From Deltaproteobacteria bacterium (lineage in GTDB: Bacteria > Desulfobacterota > Desulfobacteria > Desulfobacterales > JAFDFH01), in NCBI GenBank assembly GCA_019309945.1, contig JAFDFH010000046.1:1-12006 (forward strand): DNA of 12,006 nt. The letters run 5' to 3'. Positions 1 to 5,245 of this stretch are shown one piece after another. Made by a program: the position numbers and the translations under genes. The notes beneath the pieces were generated by a model that had not been told where the DNA came from, did no database searches, and saw nothing but the letters and a program-made list of their open reading frames with translations. Position 1 is the first letter of the stretch. Each line of letters begins with the position of its first letter.

Positions 1-2
1 CA

Positions 3-115
3 AGTGAGCCTAAAGAAAAAACAGAGGCCGATCTTTTAATACCGGTTATTTAAAAGCAAAGTCATATGTTTGAAACATTAGTTGTTTTATATGCTGTTTT
101 TTCTTAAGGCTCACT
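3..115. repeat. 113-bp unit bounded by 22-bp inverted repeats
   Basis: The arms at 3-24 and 94-115 are reverse complements with 21 of 22 bases matching; they begin AGTGAGCC and end AACAG on the left strand. The 69 bases between them are AT-rich and hold no ORF with a ribosome-binding site. This could be a small MITE-like element or a long hairpin at the end of an upstream gene lying outside the window. The left flank is only two bases, so a target-site duplication cannot be tested. The arm is A-rich followed by a T-run, so a terminator role is possible, but there is no GC-rich stem next to a T-tract. Confidence 0.6.
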
Positions 116-238
116 AACACGCTCAAACAGTCAGACCTTTTATATTTTATCACCAGTGAGCTCCGGTAGTTATTGAAAAGTTACAAGAAAATTAAATAAC
201 CATTTAAATATATTATTAAATAATATGTTATAGATATC

Positions 239-553
239 ATGCCGGTTTACGAGTACGAACACATTGGGAAACCCTGTCGCCGTGGCCAGGTGTTTGAAGT
301 AAGACAGTCCATTCATGATAAATTGCTGACACATTGTCCGGACTGTAAAAAGCCGGTGAAAAAACTCATTTCACGTGTTGGCATCAGCACACCCAAAACC
401 AATAGGGAATTGCGTGACTTAGGTTTCACCAAGCTCGTCAAACGAGACGAAGGTGTTTACGAAAATGTAACGGCTCGTGATGGCGAGAGTCCTGTAATGA
501 TCAGAGGAAAACCGGAAACCATACCCAATTTAAAAAAAACAATCCGCGACTAG
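239..553 (+). CDS. FmdB-family zinc-ribbon protein
   Basis: This is a 104-residue protein beginning MPVYEYE, the hallmark start of the FmdB/CxxC regulatory-type zinc-ribbon family, followed by FEVRQSI and CPDCKKPVKKLIS. The family is widespread and small; its biochemical role is poorly defined, and regulatory or metal-binding roles have been proposed. The second cysteine pair is intact (C33, C36). The first knuckle keeps only C13, with Gly at position 16 where a second Cys is normally found, so zinc binding may be weakened. The segment GFTKLVKRDEGVYENVT is typical of proteobacterial members. An in-frame TAA just upstream makes ATG 239 the first possible ATG start. No Shine-Dalgarno sequence precedes it; TATAGA at 229-234 is close enough that the mRNA could be nearly leaderless. 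The family call is firm, the function unknown. Confidence 0.85.
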   Translation: MPVYEYEHIGKPCRRGQVFEVRQSIHDKLLTHCPDCKKPVKKLISRVGISTPKTNRELRDLGFTKLVKRDEGVYENVTARDGESPVMIRGKPETIPNLKKTIRD

Positions 554-607
554 TAAAATCAATACCACCTTTCAGTCCTTTAGCGAACGAAACCTTTAAA
601 TAAGGAT

Positions 608-630
608 CTTCTCCAATTTAGTTGGAGAAG
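608..630. other. Perfect 9-bp hairpin downstream of the FmdB gene
   Basis: CTTCTCCAA and TTGGAGAAG pair perfectly around the loop TTTAG. The hairpin lies 55 bases after the stop codon of the preceding gene. It could end transcription or protect the mRNA 3' end, but no T-run follows on either strand, so it is not called an intrinsic terminator. Confidence 0.5.
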
Positions 631-669
631 AGGGTCCCAGGGTTCCAGGGGTCAAGGATTCAAGGGTTT
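631..669. repeat. Degenerate GTTCA-type repeat tract
   Basis: The stretch contains GGTTCCAGG, GGTCAAGG and ATTCAAGGG in loose 8-9-base register and resembles one arm of the GTTCA-type elements at 707-846, 5037-5199 and 11905 onward. No matching opposite arm and no GTAAC terminus are visible. It is probably an old remnant. Confidence 0.4.
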
Positions 670-706
670 ATTTTCTAAAGACTTTATCAGCGCCTTTAAC
701 ATTCTT

Positions 707-846
707 GTAAGCGTTCACGGGTTCAAAGGTTCAGAAGTTCAAGGTTCCATTCTCGTCCCCGGACTGAATTTGGAATGCGTATTTACGAGCAAAGCGTCAT
801 CTTCGTCAGGCCTAATTCAATGAACCCTGAACCTGTGAACGGTTAC
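707..846. mobile_element. GTTCA-type hairpin element, 140 bp, with 8-bp target-site duplication
   Basis: The left arm (707-744) begins GTAAGCGTTCACGGGTTCA. The right arm (about 816-846) reads, on the opposite strand, GTAACCGTTCACAGGTTCA. The element is flanked on both sides, immediately outside the termini, by ACATTCTT (699-706 and 847-854), a perfect 8-bp direct repeat as expected from insertion. The left arm has four exact 8-base periods starting with GTTCA (713-744). The centre (745-815) has no recognisable gene. It reads as a non-autonomous mobile element; which enzyme moves it is not visible. It splits the 474-base gap between the FmdB gene and argC. Confidence 0.7.
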
Positions 847-913
847 ACATTCTTTGGCTTTCTGCCATGTCTTTTTTTAGTGTACCCAATACACCTTTCT
901 CAATTAAATCTAC

Positions 914-942
914 TTGAAATCACTCATAATTTCTGGTAAAAT
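914..942 (+). promoter_or_regulatory. Sigma-70-type promoter for argC
   Basis: TTGAAA (914-919) and TAAAAT (937-942) are separated by exactly 17 bases, and TGG directly before the -10 box gives an extended -10 (TGn). Transcription would begin near 949, leaving a leader of about 80 bases before argC. No ARG-box-like operator was recognised. Confidence 0.6.
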
Positions 943-1027
943 CCATCCGTTTCAAAATATGTCAACCATAAAAAGGGCTGAACTATAACTAGAACGTGTC
1001 AAGAAAAAGGTCTAGAAAGGAAAGGAT

Positions 1028-2065
1028 ATGCCAAAAGTAGCCGTCGTGGGTGCAACCGGATATGCCGGTGCGGAGCTTGTGAGAATACTTTCAGGGCATC
1101 CGGATATTGAACTTACCCTTCTTACTTCCCGCCAATATGCGGGTGTGAGGTTTGACAGGGTCTACCCTTCCATGTCGGGTGTGGTCAACCTGGTTTGCGA
1201 AGCGTTCTCCCCGGATCTTCTCGCTGACCGTGGGGATGTTGTATTTGTGGCCCTTCCTCACAAACTACCGATGGCCCTTGTACCCGCAATTGTAAATCAA
1301 GGAAAGCGTGTAATTGATCTTTCCGCTGATTTCAGGTTTAAAAATGGCGCCCTTTATGAATCATACTACCAGTCACACACTGCCAAAGATTTACTTGAAA
1401 CGGCGGTTTATGGCCTTTGTGAAATTTATTATGAAGAGATAAGGAACGCCGTCTTAATTGGAAATCCCGGGTGTTATCCCACAAGTGTCATTTTACCCCT
1501 GCTACCTTTATTAAAAAGTAGCTTTTTGGACATTCATTCAATTGTTGTGGATTCAAAGTCCGGGGTGAGCGGCGCCGGACGATCCCTTGCGCTGGGGACG
1601 CACTTTTGTGAAGTAAACGAATCGGTTAGGGCATACAAAATTGCTGAACACCGGCACCAACCCGAGATGGAAGAGGTGCTGAGTCTCGAAACAGGACAAC
1701 CTGTGAACCTGACTTTTGTACCCCATCTTGTTCCACTGACCCGTGGAATGCTCACGACGATTTACGCAAATCTGGCTAAAAAGGTCAGCTTGGAAGATTT
1801 GGGGAATTGCATTGCTTCTTTTTATGACGGGTGTCCTTTTATTCGCATCTGTACTGAAACCCGTTTGCCGGACACATTACACGTTAGGGGAACCAATTTT
1901 TGCGACATTGGGTTTAGAGTGGATAAAGATCGCAACCGCCTGATCTTGATTTCAGCAATTGACAACCTGGTCAAAGGTGCTGCCGGTCAGGCCGTTCAGA
2001 ATATGAATATCATGCTAGGGCTGGATGAAACCGCCGGGCTTCTTAATGTGCCGTTTCCCGTTTAG
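1028..2065 (+). CDS. argC: N-acetyl-gamma-glutamyl-phosphate reductase
   Basis: ArgC catalyses the third step of arginine biosynthesis: NADPH-dependent reduction of N-acetylglutamyl-5-phosphate to N-acetylglutamate 5-semialdehyde in the cytoplasm. The 345-residue protein has the usual length. The N-terminal Rossmann motif is VVGATGYAGAELVRIL (residues 6-21), followed by FVALPH and VIDLSADFR. The catalytic cysteine is C149 in GNPGCYPT, and the catalytic histidine region is AEHRHQPE (H208/H210). SKSGVSGAGR (from about 176) and the C-terminal FCDIGF and NLVKGAAGQAVQNMN segments are also typical. The start at ATG 1028 is supported by AGAAAGGAAAGG just upstream. Its own promoter lies at 914-942, and the next gene, folD, has a separate promoter-like sequence, so argC may be monocistronic. 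No other arg genes are in the window. Confidence 0.97.
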   Translation: MPKVAVVGATGYAGAELVRILSGHPDIELTLLTSRQYAGVRFDRVYPSMSGVVNLVCEAFSPDLLADRGDVVFVALPHKLPMALVPAIVNQGKRVIDLSADFRFKNGALYESYYQSHTAKDLLETAVYGLCEIYYEEIRNAVLIGNPGCYPTSVILPLLPLLKSSFLDIHSIVVDSKSGVSGAGRSLALGTHFCEVNESVRAYKIAEHRHQPEMEEVLSLETGQPVNLTFVPHLVPLTRGMLTTIYANLAKKVSLEDLGNCIASFYDGCPFIRICTETRLPDTLHVRGTNFCDIGFRVDKDRNRLILISAIDNLVKGAAGQAVQNMNIMLGLDETAGLLNVPFPV

Positions 2066-2137
2066 GGTTTACTCAGAAATTAATTCAGGATCATCTCCGA
2101 TTTGTTAATAATCTTATCAAAACCTGATCGTGTTTTC

Positions 2138-2166
2138 TTGACATCGTTGAAACATTGATCTAAAGA
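2138..2166 (+). promoter_or_regulatory. Sigma-70-type promoter for folD
   Basis: TTGACA (2138-2143), a perfect -35 box, is followed after 17 bases by TAAAGA (2161-2166). Initiation would fall near 2173, about 55 bases before the folD ATG. A start codon at TTG 2170 would overlap this promoter, another reason to prefer ATG 2227. Confidence 0.6.
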
Positions 2167-2226
2167 AAGTTGTCAAATTTTACTAGTCAGATCAAATATA
2201 ACTATTTGTATGAAAGGAGATTGAAC

Positions 2227-3135
2227 ATGTCAGCAAAAATTATTAAGGGAACGGAAGTTCGTGAGAAAATTCTTGAAGAAATTACGGCCGAGGTTGCTCA
2301 AATCAAGGAAAAACATGGTGTCGTTCCCGGGCTTGTAACCATTCTGGTGGGTGAAAATCCTGCATCCATGTCCTATGTAACCCTGAAAATCAAAACCGCA
2401 CACCGGGTCGGTTTTAAGGAGGTTCAGGACAGCCAGTCAGTCGATATTTCCGAGGAAGATCTTCTGGCGCTCATCGATAAATACAACAATGATGATACCA
2501 TTAATGGCATCCTTGTACAACTTCCCCTTCCAGACCAAATTGATGAGAAAAAGATTCTCAATGCTATTAATCCGAACAAAGATGTGGATGGATTTCATCC
2601 GGTAAATGTCGGACGCTTAATGATTGGCGGGCCGGAAGTAAAATTTCCGCCATGTACCCCTGCAGGCATACAGGAGCTGATTGTACGTTCGGGTGTTGAA
2701 ACAAGCGGTGCTGAAGTTGTTGTTGTGGGGCGTTCGAATATTGTGGGCAAACCGATTGCAAATATGATGCTTCAGAAAGGACCGGGGGCCAATTCGACCG
2801 TTACCGTGGTTCACACACGCACAAAGGATATGGCCGCCCATTGTAAGCGTGCGGATGTTTTGATCGTTGCGGCCGGTGTTCCGGACCTGGTTAAACCTGA
2901 ATGGATCAAACCAGGCGCATGTGTTATTGACGTTGGTGTTAATCGGGTCGGTGAAAAGATCAGTGAGAAGACCGGCAAGAAGATTGCGATCTTGAAAGGG
3001 GATGTTGACTTTGATGCCGCCAAGGAAATCGCGGGTTGGATTACGCCTGTGCCGGGTGGCGTTGGCCCAATGACAATTACAATGCTGATGAAAAATACGC
3101 TCAAGTCACTCAAGTTCCATCTGGGAATTGAATAA
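2227..3135 (+). CDS. folD: Bifunctional methylenetetrahydrofolate dehydrogenase / cyclohydrolase
   Basis: FolD interconverts 5,10-methylene-, 5,10-methenyl- and 10-formyl-tetrahydrofolate in the cytoplasm, feeding purine, fMet-tRNA and C1 metabolism. From ATG 2227 the protein has 302 residues. Catalytic residues fall where E. coli FolD has them: Y50 and K54 in SYVTLK, Q98 in GILVQLPLP, and D121 in KDVDGFHP. PPCTPAGI, the NADP-binding loop VVGRSNIVGKP and the C-terminal signature TPVPGGVGPMT follow. The start is set by AAGGAG at 2214-2219, seven bases before the ATG. A TTG 57 bases upstream is in frame but lacks a ribosome-binding site and overlaps the promoter. In acetogenic or sulfate-reducing anaerobes the enzyme can also serve the methyl branch of the Wood-Ljungdahl pathway, but nothing here tests that. 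A mobile element begins eight bases after the stop and leaves the C-terminus intact. Confidence 0.97.
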   Translation: MSAKIIKGTEVREKILEEITAEVAQIKEKHGVVPGLVTILVGENPASMSYVTLKIKTAHRVGFKEVQDSQSVDISEEDLLALIDKYNNDDTINGILVQLPLPDQIDEKKILNAINPNKDVDGFHPVNVGRLMIGGPEVKFPPCTPAGIQELIVRSGVETSGAEVVVVGRSNIVGKPIANMMLQKGPGANSTVTVVHTRTKDMAAHCKRADVLIVAAGVPDLVKPEWIKPGACVIDVGVNRVGEKISEKTGKKIAILKGDVDFDAAKEIAGWITPVPGGVGPMTITMLMKNTLKSLKFHLGIE

Positions 3136-3143
3136 CAAAAAAA

Positions 3144-3532
3144 GTAACCGTTCACGGCTTGAAACTTGAAATTGGAAAGTAGAAATTGGGGCGAGATGCA
3201 ACGAGTTTACGAGTTGGATGTCTACAAACTGGCAGAAAAGTTATCAGATATAGTCTGGCACGACTTTGATAAGTGGAACAAAAAGGTTCAGAACACCGTG
3301 GGGCATCAGATAATACGATCATCCGACAGCCTATCTGCAAATATGGCGGAAGGTATGGTCGGTATACTCCCGCTGACAGGAAAAAGTTTTATCTGAGTTA
3401 AACGCGACAGAATACAAAGCAATAGTTGAAAAACTCGGCCCCCAATTGAATGCGTTCATCAACAGTACAAAAGCATGAAAGCCAAATTTCCAATTTCTCT
3501 TTTCTAATTTCAACGTTCCGTGAAAGGTTACC
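3144..3532. mobile_element. Inverted-repeat element carrying an S23/four-helix-bundle gene remnant
   Basis: The left arm (3144-3192) begins GTAACCGTTCACGG and continues TTGAAA...GGAAAGTAGAAATTGG. The right arm (3484-3532) on the opposite strand begins GTAACCTTTCACGG and continues TTGAAATT...AGAAATTGG, so the arms match over nearly 50 bases with small gaps. Seven A residues lie directly outside each end (3137-3143 and 3533-3539), compatible with a target-site duplication, although a homopolymer is weak evidence. The termini match the 707-846 element and the one starting at 11905. The interior is filled by the broken S23-family gene at 3196-3478. It looks like a larger, once protein-coding member of the same family. 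Confidence 0.65.
3196..3478 (+). pseudogene. Four-helix-bundle protein of the S23 / 23S rRNA intervening-sequence family (decayed)
   Basis: The first frame, from ATG 3196, gives MQRVYELDVYKLAEKLSD and then NTVGHQIIRSSDSLSANMAEG, the recognisable N-terminal half of S23-type proteins (related in fold to Avd of diversity-generating retroelements). After AEG one base is missing near 3353: the -1 frame continues YGRYTPADRKKFYLS and stops at 3399-3401. The third frame (3398-3478) gives LNATEYKAIVEKLGPQLNAF and ends INSTKA, the expected C-terminus. Roughly 20-30 residues of the middle are therefore missing as well, inferred from memory of intact relatives. Family members are encoded in 23S rRNA intervening sequences or as free-standing genes; the role is unclear. 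This copy cannot make a complete protein. It sits inside the inverted repeats of the 3144-3532 element. Confidence 0.75.
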
Positions 3533-3544
3533 AAAAAAATATCT

Positions 3545-3599
3545 TTTCGCAGAGAACGTGAAGCTTGCGGGGTAGGGGGTTTTTGCGTCCTCTGCGAAA
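3545..3599. repeat. CGCAGAG-type inverted repeat / possible terminator
   Basis: TTTCGCAGAG (3545-3554) and CTCTGCGAAA (3590-3599) are perfect 10-bp inverted repeats, with ACG/CGT able to extend the stem. The loop is G-rich and holds a run of five T. It resembles dispersed CTCTGCGA-type repeats common in sulfate reducers (recalled, not searched). It sits between the S23 remnant and the M23 gene promoter and could end transcription from either side, though no T-run follows the stem. Confidence 0.5.
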
Positions 3600-3623
3600 C
3601 ATAGTAAAATCATTCATAATACC

Positions 3624-3652
3624 TTGACAATATGTCTCATTTATGGTAAAAG
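3624..3652 (+). promoter_or_regulatory. Sigma-70-type promoter for the M23 peptidase gene
   Basis: TTGACA (3624-3629) and TAAAAG (3647-3652) are 17 bases apart, with TGG immediately before the -10 box. Transcription would start near 3659, giving a leader of about 125 bases that includes the tandem duplication at 3700-3737. Confidence 0.6.
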
Positions 3653-3699
3653 TAGAATTTAATAAGTTTTTATGATGATTTTTTTTATTCCGATCCATG

Positions 3700-3737
3700 A
3701 ATGAGTCTGCTGATTAATAATGAGTCTGCTGATTAAT
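3700..3737. repeat. Perfect 19-bp tandem duplication in the M23 gene leader
   Basis: AATGAGTCTGCTGATTAAT occurs twice head to tail (3700-3718 and 3719-3737) without a mismatch. It lies 45 bases upstream of the M23 peptidase start, in the predicted untranslated leader. A recent duplication or a pair of binding sites are both possible. Confidence 0.85.
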
Positions 3738-3782
3738 GAGGATTTTTGATCAATAATAACTTTAAAAAAAGTTGATTCTAGC

Positions 3783-4709
3783 ATGCGACAGAAACTCACC
3801 TTTTTTGTATTCAGCAATACCGGCGCTCCAATAAAGCAGGCAACTGTTTCCAAAATCTTCCTGTGCTTTTTAAGTCTTGGCGTTACCGCTTTTCTCATAT
3901 ATTTTGGCTTTGTTATTCACGATTACAGCCATCTAAAAAAAATATCTAGCGATACTCAAGAACTTGAAAACAGAATTTCGAATCATCTCGATGTGATAGT
4001 GGATCAGCGCAAGCAGATACAATTGTTTGCGAATGAAATCAATATGTTAAAATCTAATATAGTGGAGCTGAATACCTTTGAAAAAAAGATACGCATTATC
4101 GCAAACATTGAGAAAGCCGAAGACCAGGACACGCTCTTTGGGGTTGGTGGCTCAATACCTGAAGATCTTGATACACAGGTTGAACTCAAAAAACAACATA
4201 CCACTTTGCTTCGCGATATGCATGAACAGGTAGAACAAATTGACCTGGCTTCAAAAAATCAGAAAGAAGATTTCGAATCCCTTTTGAAATATCTTGCAGG
4301 TCAACGGAATCTGCTGGCTTGTACACCTGCGGTTCGTCCGACACGAGGGTGGACAACGTCTAGATTCGGCTACCGCGTCTCTCCCTTTACAGGTATGCGG
4401 GAATTTCATAAAGGATTGGATATTGCTAATCGAATGGGGACACCGATCGTTGCAACGGCGGATGGTGTTGTTTCTTCTGTTGCTTCCAGAGGCTTGCTGG
4501 GCCGGGTGATTACCATAAATCACGGTCATGGCATGGTTACACGCTATGCACACATTGGTAAAGCACTGAAAAAACGAGGTGAATCGGTAAAAAGGGGTGA
4601 AACTATCGCTACGATTGGTAATACAGGACGAACCACAGGACCCCATCTTCATTATGAGGTTCATCTTAACGGAATTCCTGTTAATCCTAAAAAGTATATT
4701 CTGAATTAA
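3783..4709 (+). CDS. Membrane-anchored M23 (LytM-type) peptidoglycan endopeptidase
   Basis: The 308-residue protein has one membrane segment near residues 24-45, then a periplasmic region with coiled-coil character (about 50-165), then a C-terminal M23/LytM domain (about 190-305). The zinc-site and catalytic residues are complete: H209 and D213 in HKGLD, H257 in YAH, and H288/H290 in HLHYEV, so it is probably an active peptide cross-link hydrolase rather than a degenerate EnvC/NlpD-like activator. GWTTSRFGYRVSPFTGMREF is the usual entry to the domain. The layout (short cytoplasmic tail, TM, coiled coil, LytM) resembles cell-shape and division peptidases of Gram-negative bacteria. The start ATG 3783 has only a weak, A-rich upstream region and no clear Shine-Dalgarno sequence. 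It is followed by a terminator at 4768, so it is probably transcribed alone, separately from secA. Confidence 0.93.
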   Translation: MRQKLTFFVFSNTGAPIKQATVSKIFLCFLSLGVTAFLIYFGFVIHDYSHLKKISSDTQELENRISNHLDVIVDQRKQIQLFANEINMLKSNIVELNTFEKKIRIIANIEKAEDQDTLFGVGGSIPEDLDTQVELKKQHTTLLRDMHEQVEQIDLASKNQKEDFESLLKYLAGQRNLLACTPAVRPTRGWTTSRFGYRVSPFTGMREFHKGLDIANRMGTPIVATADGVVSSVASRGLLGRVITINHGHGMVTRYAHIGKALKKRGESVKRGETIATIGNTGRTTGPHLHYEVHLNGIPVNPKKYILN

Positions 4710-4728
4710 ATCATTTTTATCCTCTCAA

Positions 4729-4770
4729 CCCAATATTCCTGTATTCCATCCTTCCAATATTCCAATTGGG
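4729..4770. repeat. Degenerate ATTCC repeat tract
   Basis: The motif ATTCC recurs four times (in AATATTCC, GTATTCC, AATATTCC and the related CTTCC) at spacing of about 8-10 bases and ends in CCAATTGG. On the opposite strand it reads as TGGAATA units, like a divergent version of the phased arms of the GTTCA-type elements. It overlaps the start of the terminator stem. It looks like a single arm; no partner arm was found. Confidence 0.4.
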
Positions 4771-4788
4771 GCGAAGCCCCTAAGTTTT
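4768..4788 (+). terminator. Intrinsic terminator after the M23 peptidase gene
   Basis: GGGGC (4768-4772) and GCCCC (4776-4780) form a GC stem around the loop GAA, followed by TAAGTTTT. The T-run is short but the position, about 60 bases after the stop codon, fits. It separates the M23 gene from the secA transcription unit. Confidence 0.65.
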
Positions 4789-4837
4789 GTTACCGTTTAA
4801 ATTCTCCGTAAACATTCCTTCTATTTTTTCTTTAATG

Positions 4838-4846
4838 TGGTATAAT
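4838..4846 (+). promoter_or_regulatory. Extended -10 promoter upstream of secA
   Basis: TGG followed by a consensus TATAAT (4841-4846) forms an extended -10 element. The expected -35 position (4818-4823, CTTCTA) is poor, which fits an extended -10 promoter. Initiation near 4853 would give a secA leader of almost 400 bases containing the hairpin at 4911-4934 and the large element at 5037-5199. Confidence 0.55.
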
Positions 4847-4910
4847 ATTTTGTTGATTGACCGAAAACTCGAAATTCTAAATCAGAAATCTTTGGACCAG
4901 ACCGTTGTTA

Positions 4911-4934
4911 GCGATATCTCCGGTTAAATATCGC
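4911..4934. other. Hairpin in the secA leader
   Basis: GCGATAT (4911-4917) and ATATCGC (4928-4934) pair perfectly around a 10-base loop. Outside it, TTTGGACC (about 4901) can partly pair with GGTCCGAAA (about 4990), suggesting a larger fold. No open frame resembling the SecM arrest peptide and no recognisable riboswitch was found in 4853-5036. Confidence 0.4.
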
Positions 4935-5036
4935 GGGTTTGATTTATTGAATTAGAAATTTCTTTTTCCAAAACGGTTGCGCCAGGACGGTCCGAAATAA
5001 TTTTAAAATTCAAATGATCCAATGTTCAAAAAATAA

Positions 5037-5199
5037 GTAAGTATTCATGGGTTCAACGTTCAGGAGTTAAAAACGGTTTCAGGTGTCAGGTTTCAGGTGT
5101 CAGGTCTTGTGCTTTTCTTTCCTGAAACCTGAACACCGACACCTGAAACCCACGACTTTAACCCATGAACCTTTGAACTCTGAACCCGTGAACGGCTAC
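5037..5199. mobile_element. GTTCA-type long hairpin element in the secA leader
   Basis: The left end reads GTAAGTATTCATGGGTTCA. The right end on the opposite strand reads GTAGCCGTTCACGGGTTCA. The core is an almost continuous hairpin: 5075-5104 contains two tandem copies of GTTTCAGGTGTCAG (5076-5089 and 5090-5103) and pairs with 5121-5150 around a 16-base T-rich loop. The segment GGGTTCAACGTTCAGG is identical to one in the element at 11905 onward. No flanking direct repeat is visible, so this copy may be older. It ends about 30 bases before the secA ribosome-binding site and would lie in the mRNA if the promoter at 4841 is used. Confidence 0.6.
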
Positions 5200-5245
5200 G
5201 ATAGATTTGTTACGAAAATTTTCAATTCGGAGGACAATTGATTAG

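Noticed and set aside
608..630. Hairpin as an intrinsic terminator for the FmdB gene
   Set aside because: The stem is perfect but no T-run follows it on either strand.
707..744. GTTCA units as a CRISPR array
   Set aside because: Periods of 7-8 bases with no spacers, presence as inverted arms, and no cas genes exclude it.
880..894. Small hairpin GTGTA/TACAC before the argC promoter
   Set aside because: A five-bp stem followed only by a mixed CT tract is too weak to call a terminator or operator.
2170..2226. Longer folD start at TTG 2170
   Set aside because: It has no ribosome-binding site and overlaps the predicted transcription start; ATG 2227 has AAGGAG at ideal spacing and gives the normal FolD N-terminus.
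4853..5036. A SecM-like arrest peptide upstream of secA
   Set aside because: No open frame with a start, ribosome-binding site, signal sequence or arrest-like C-terminus was seen.
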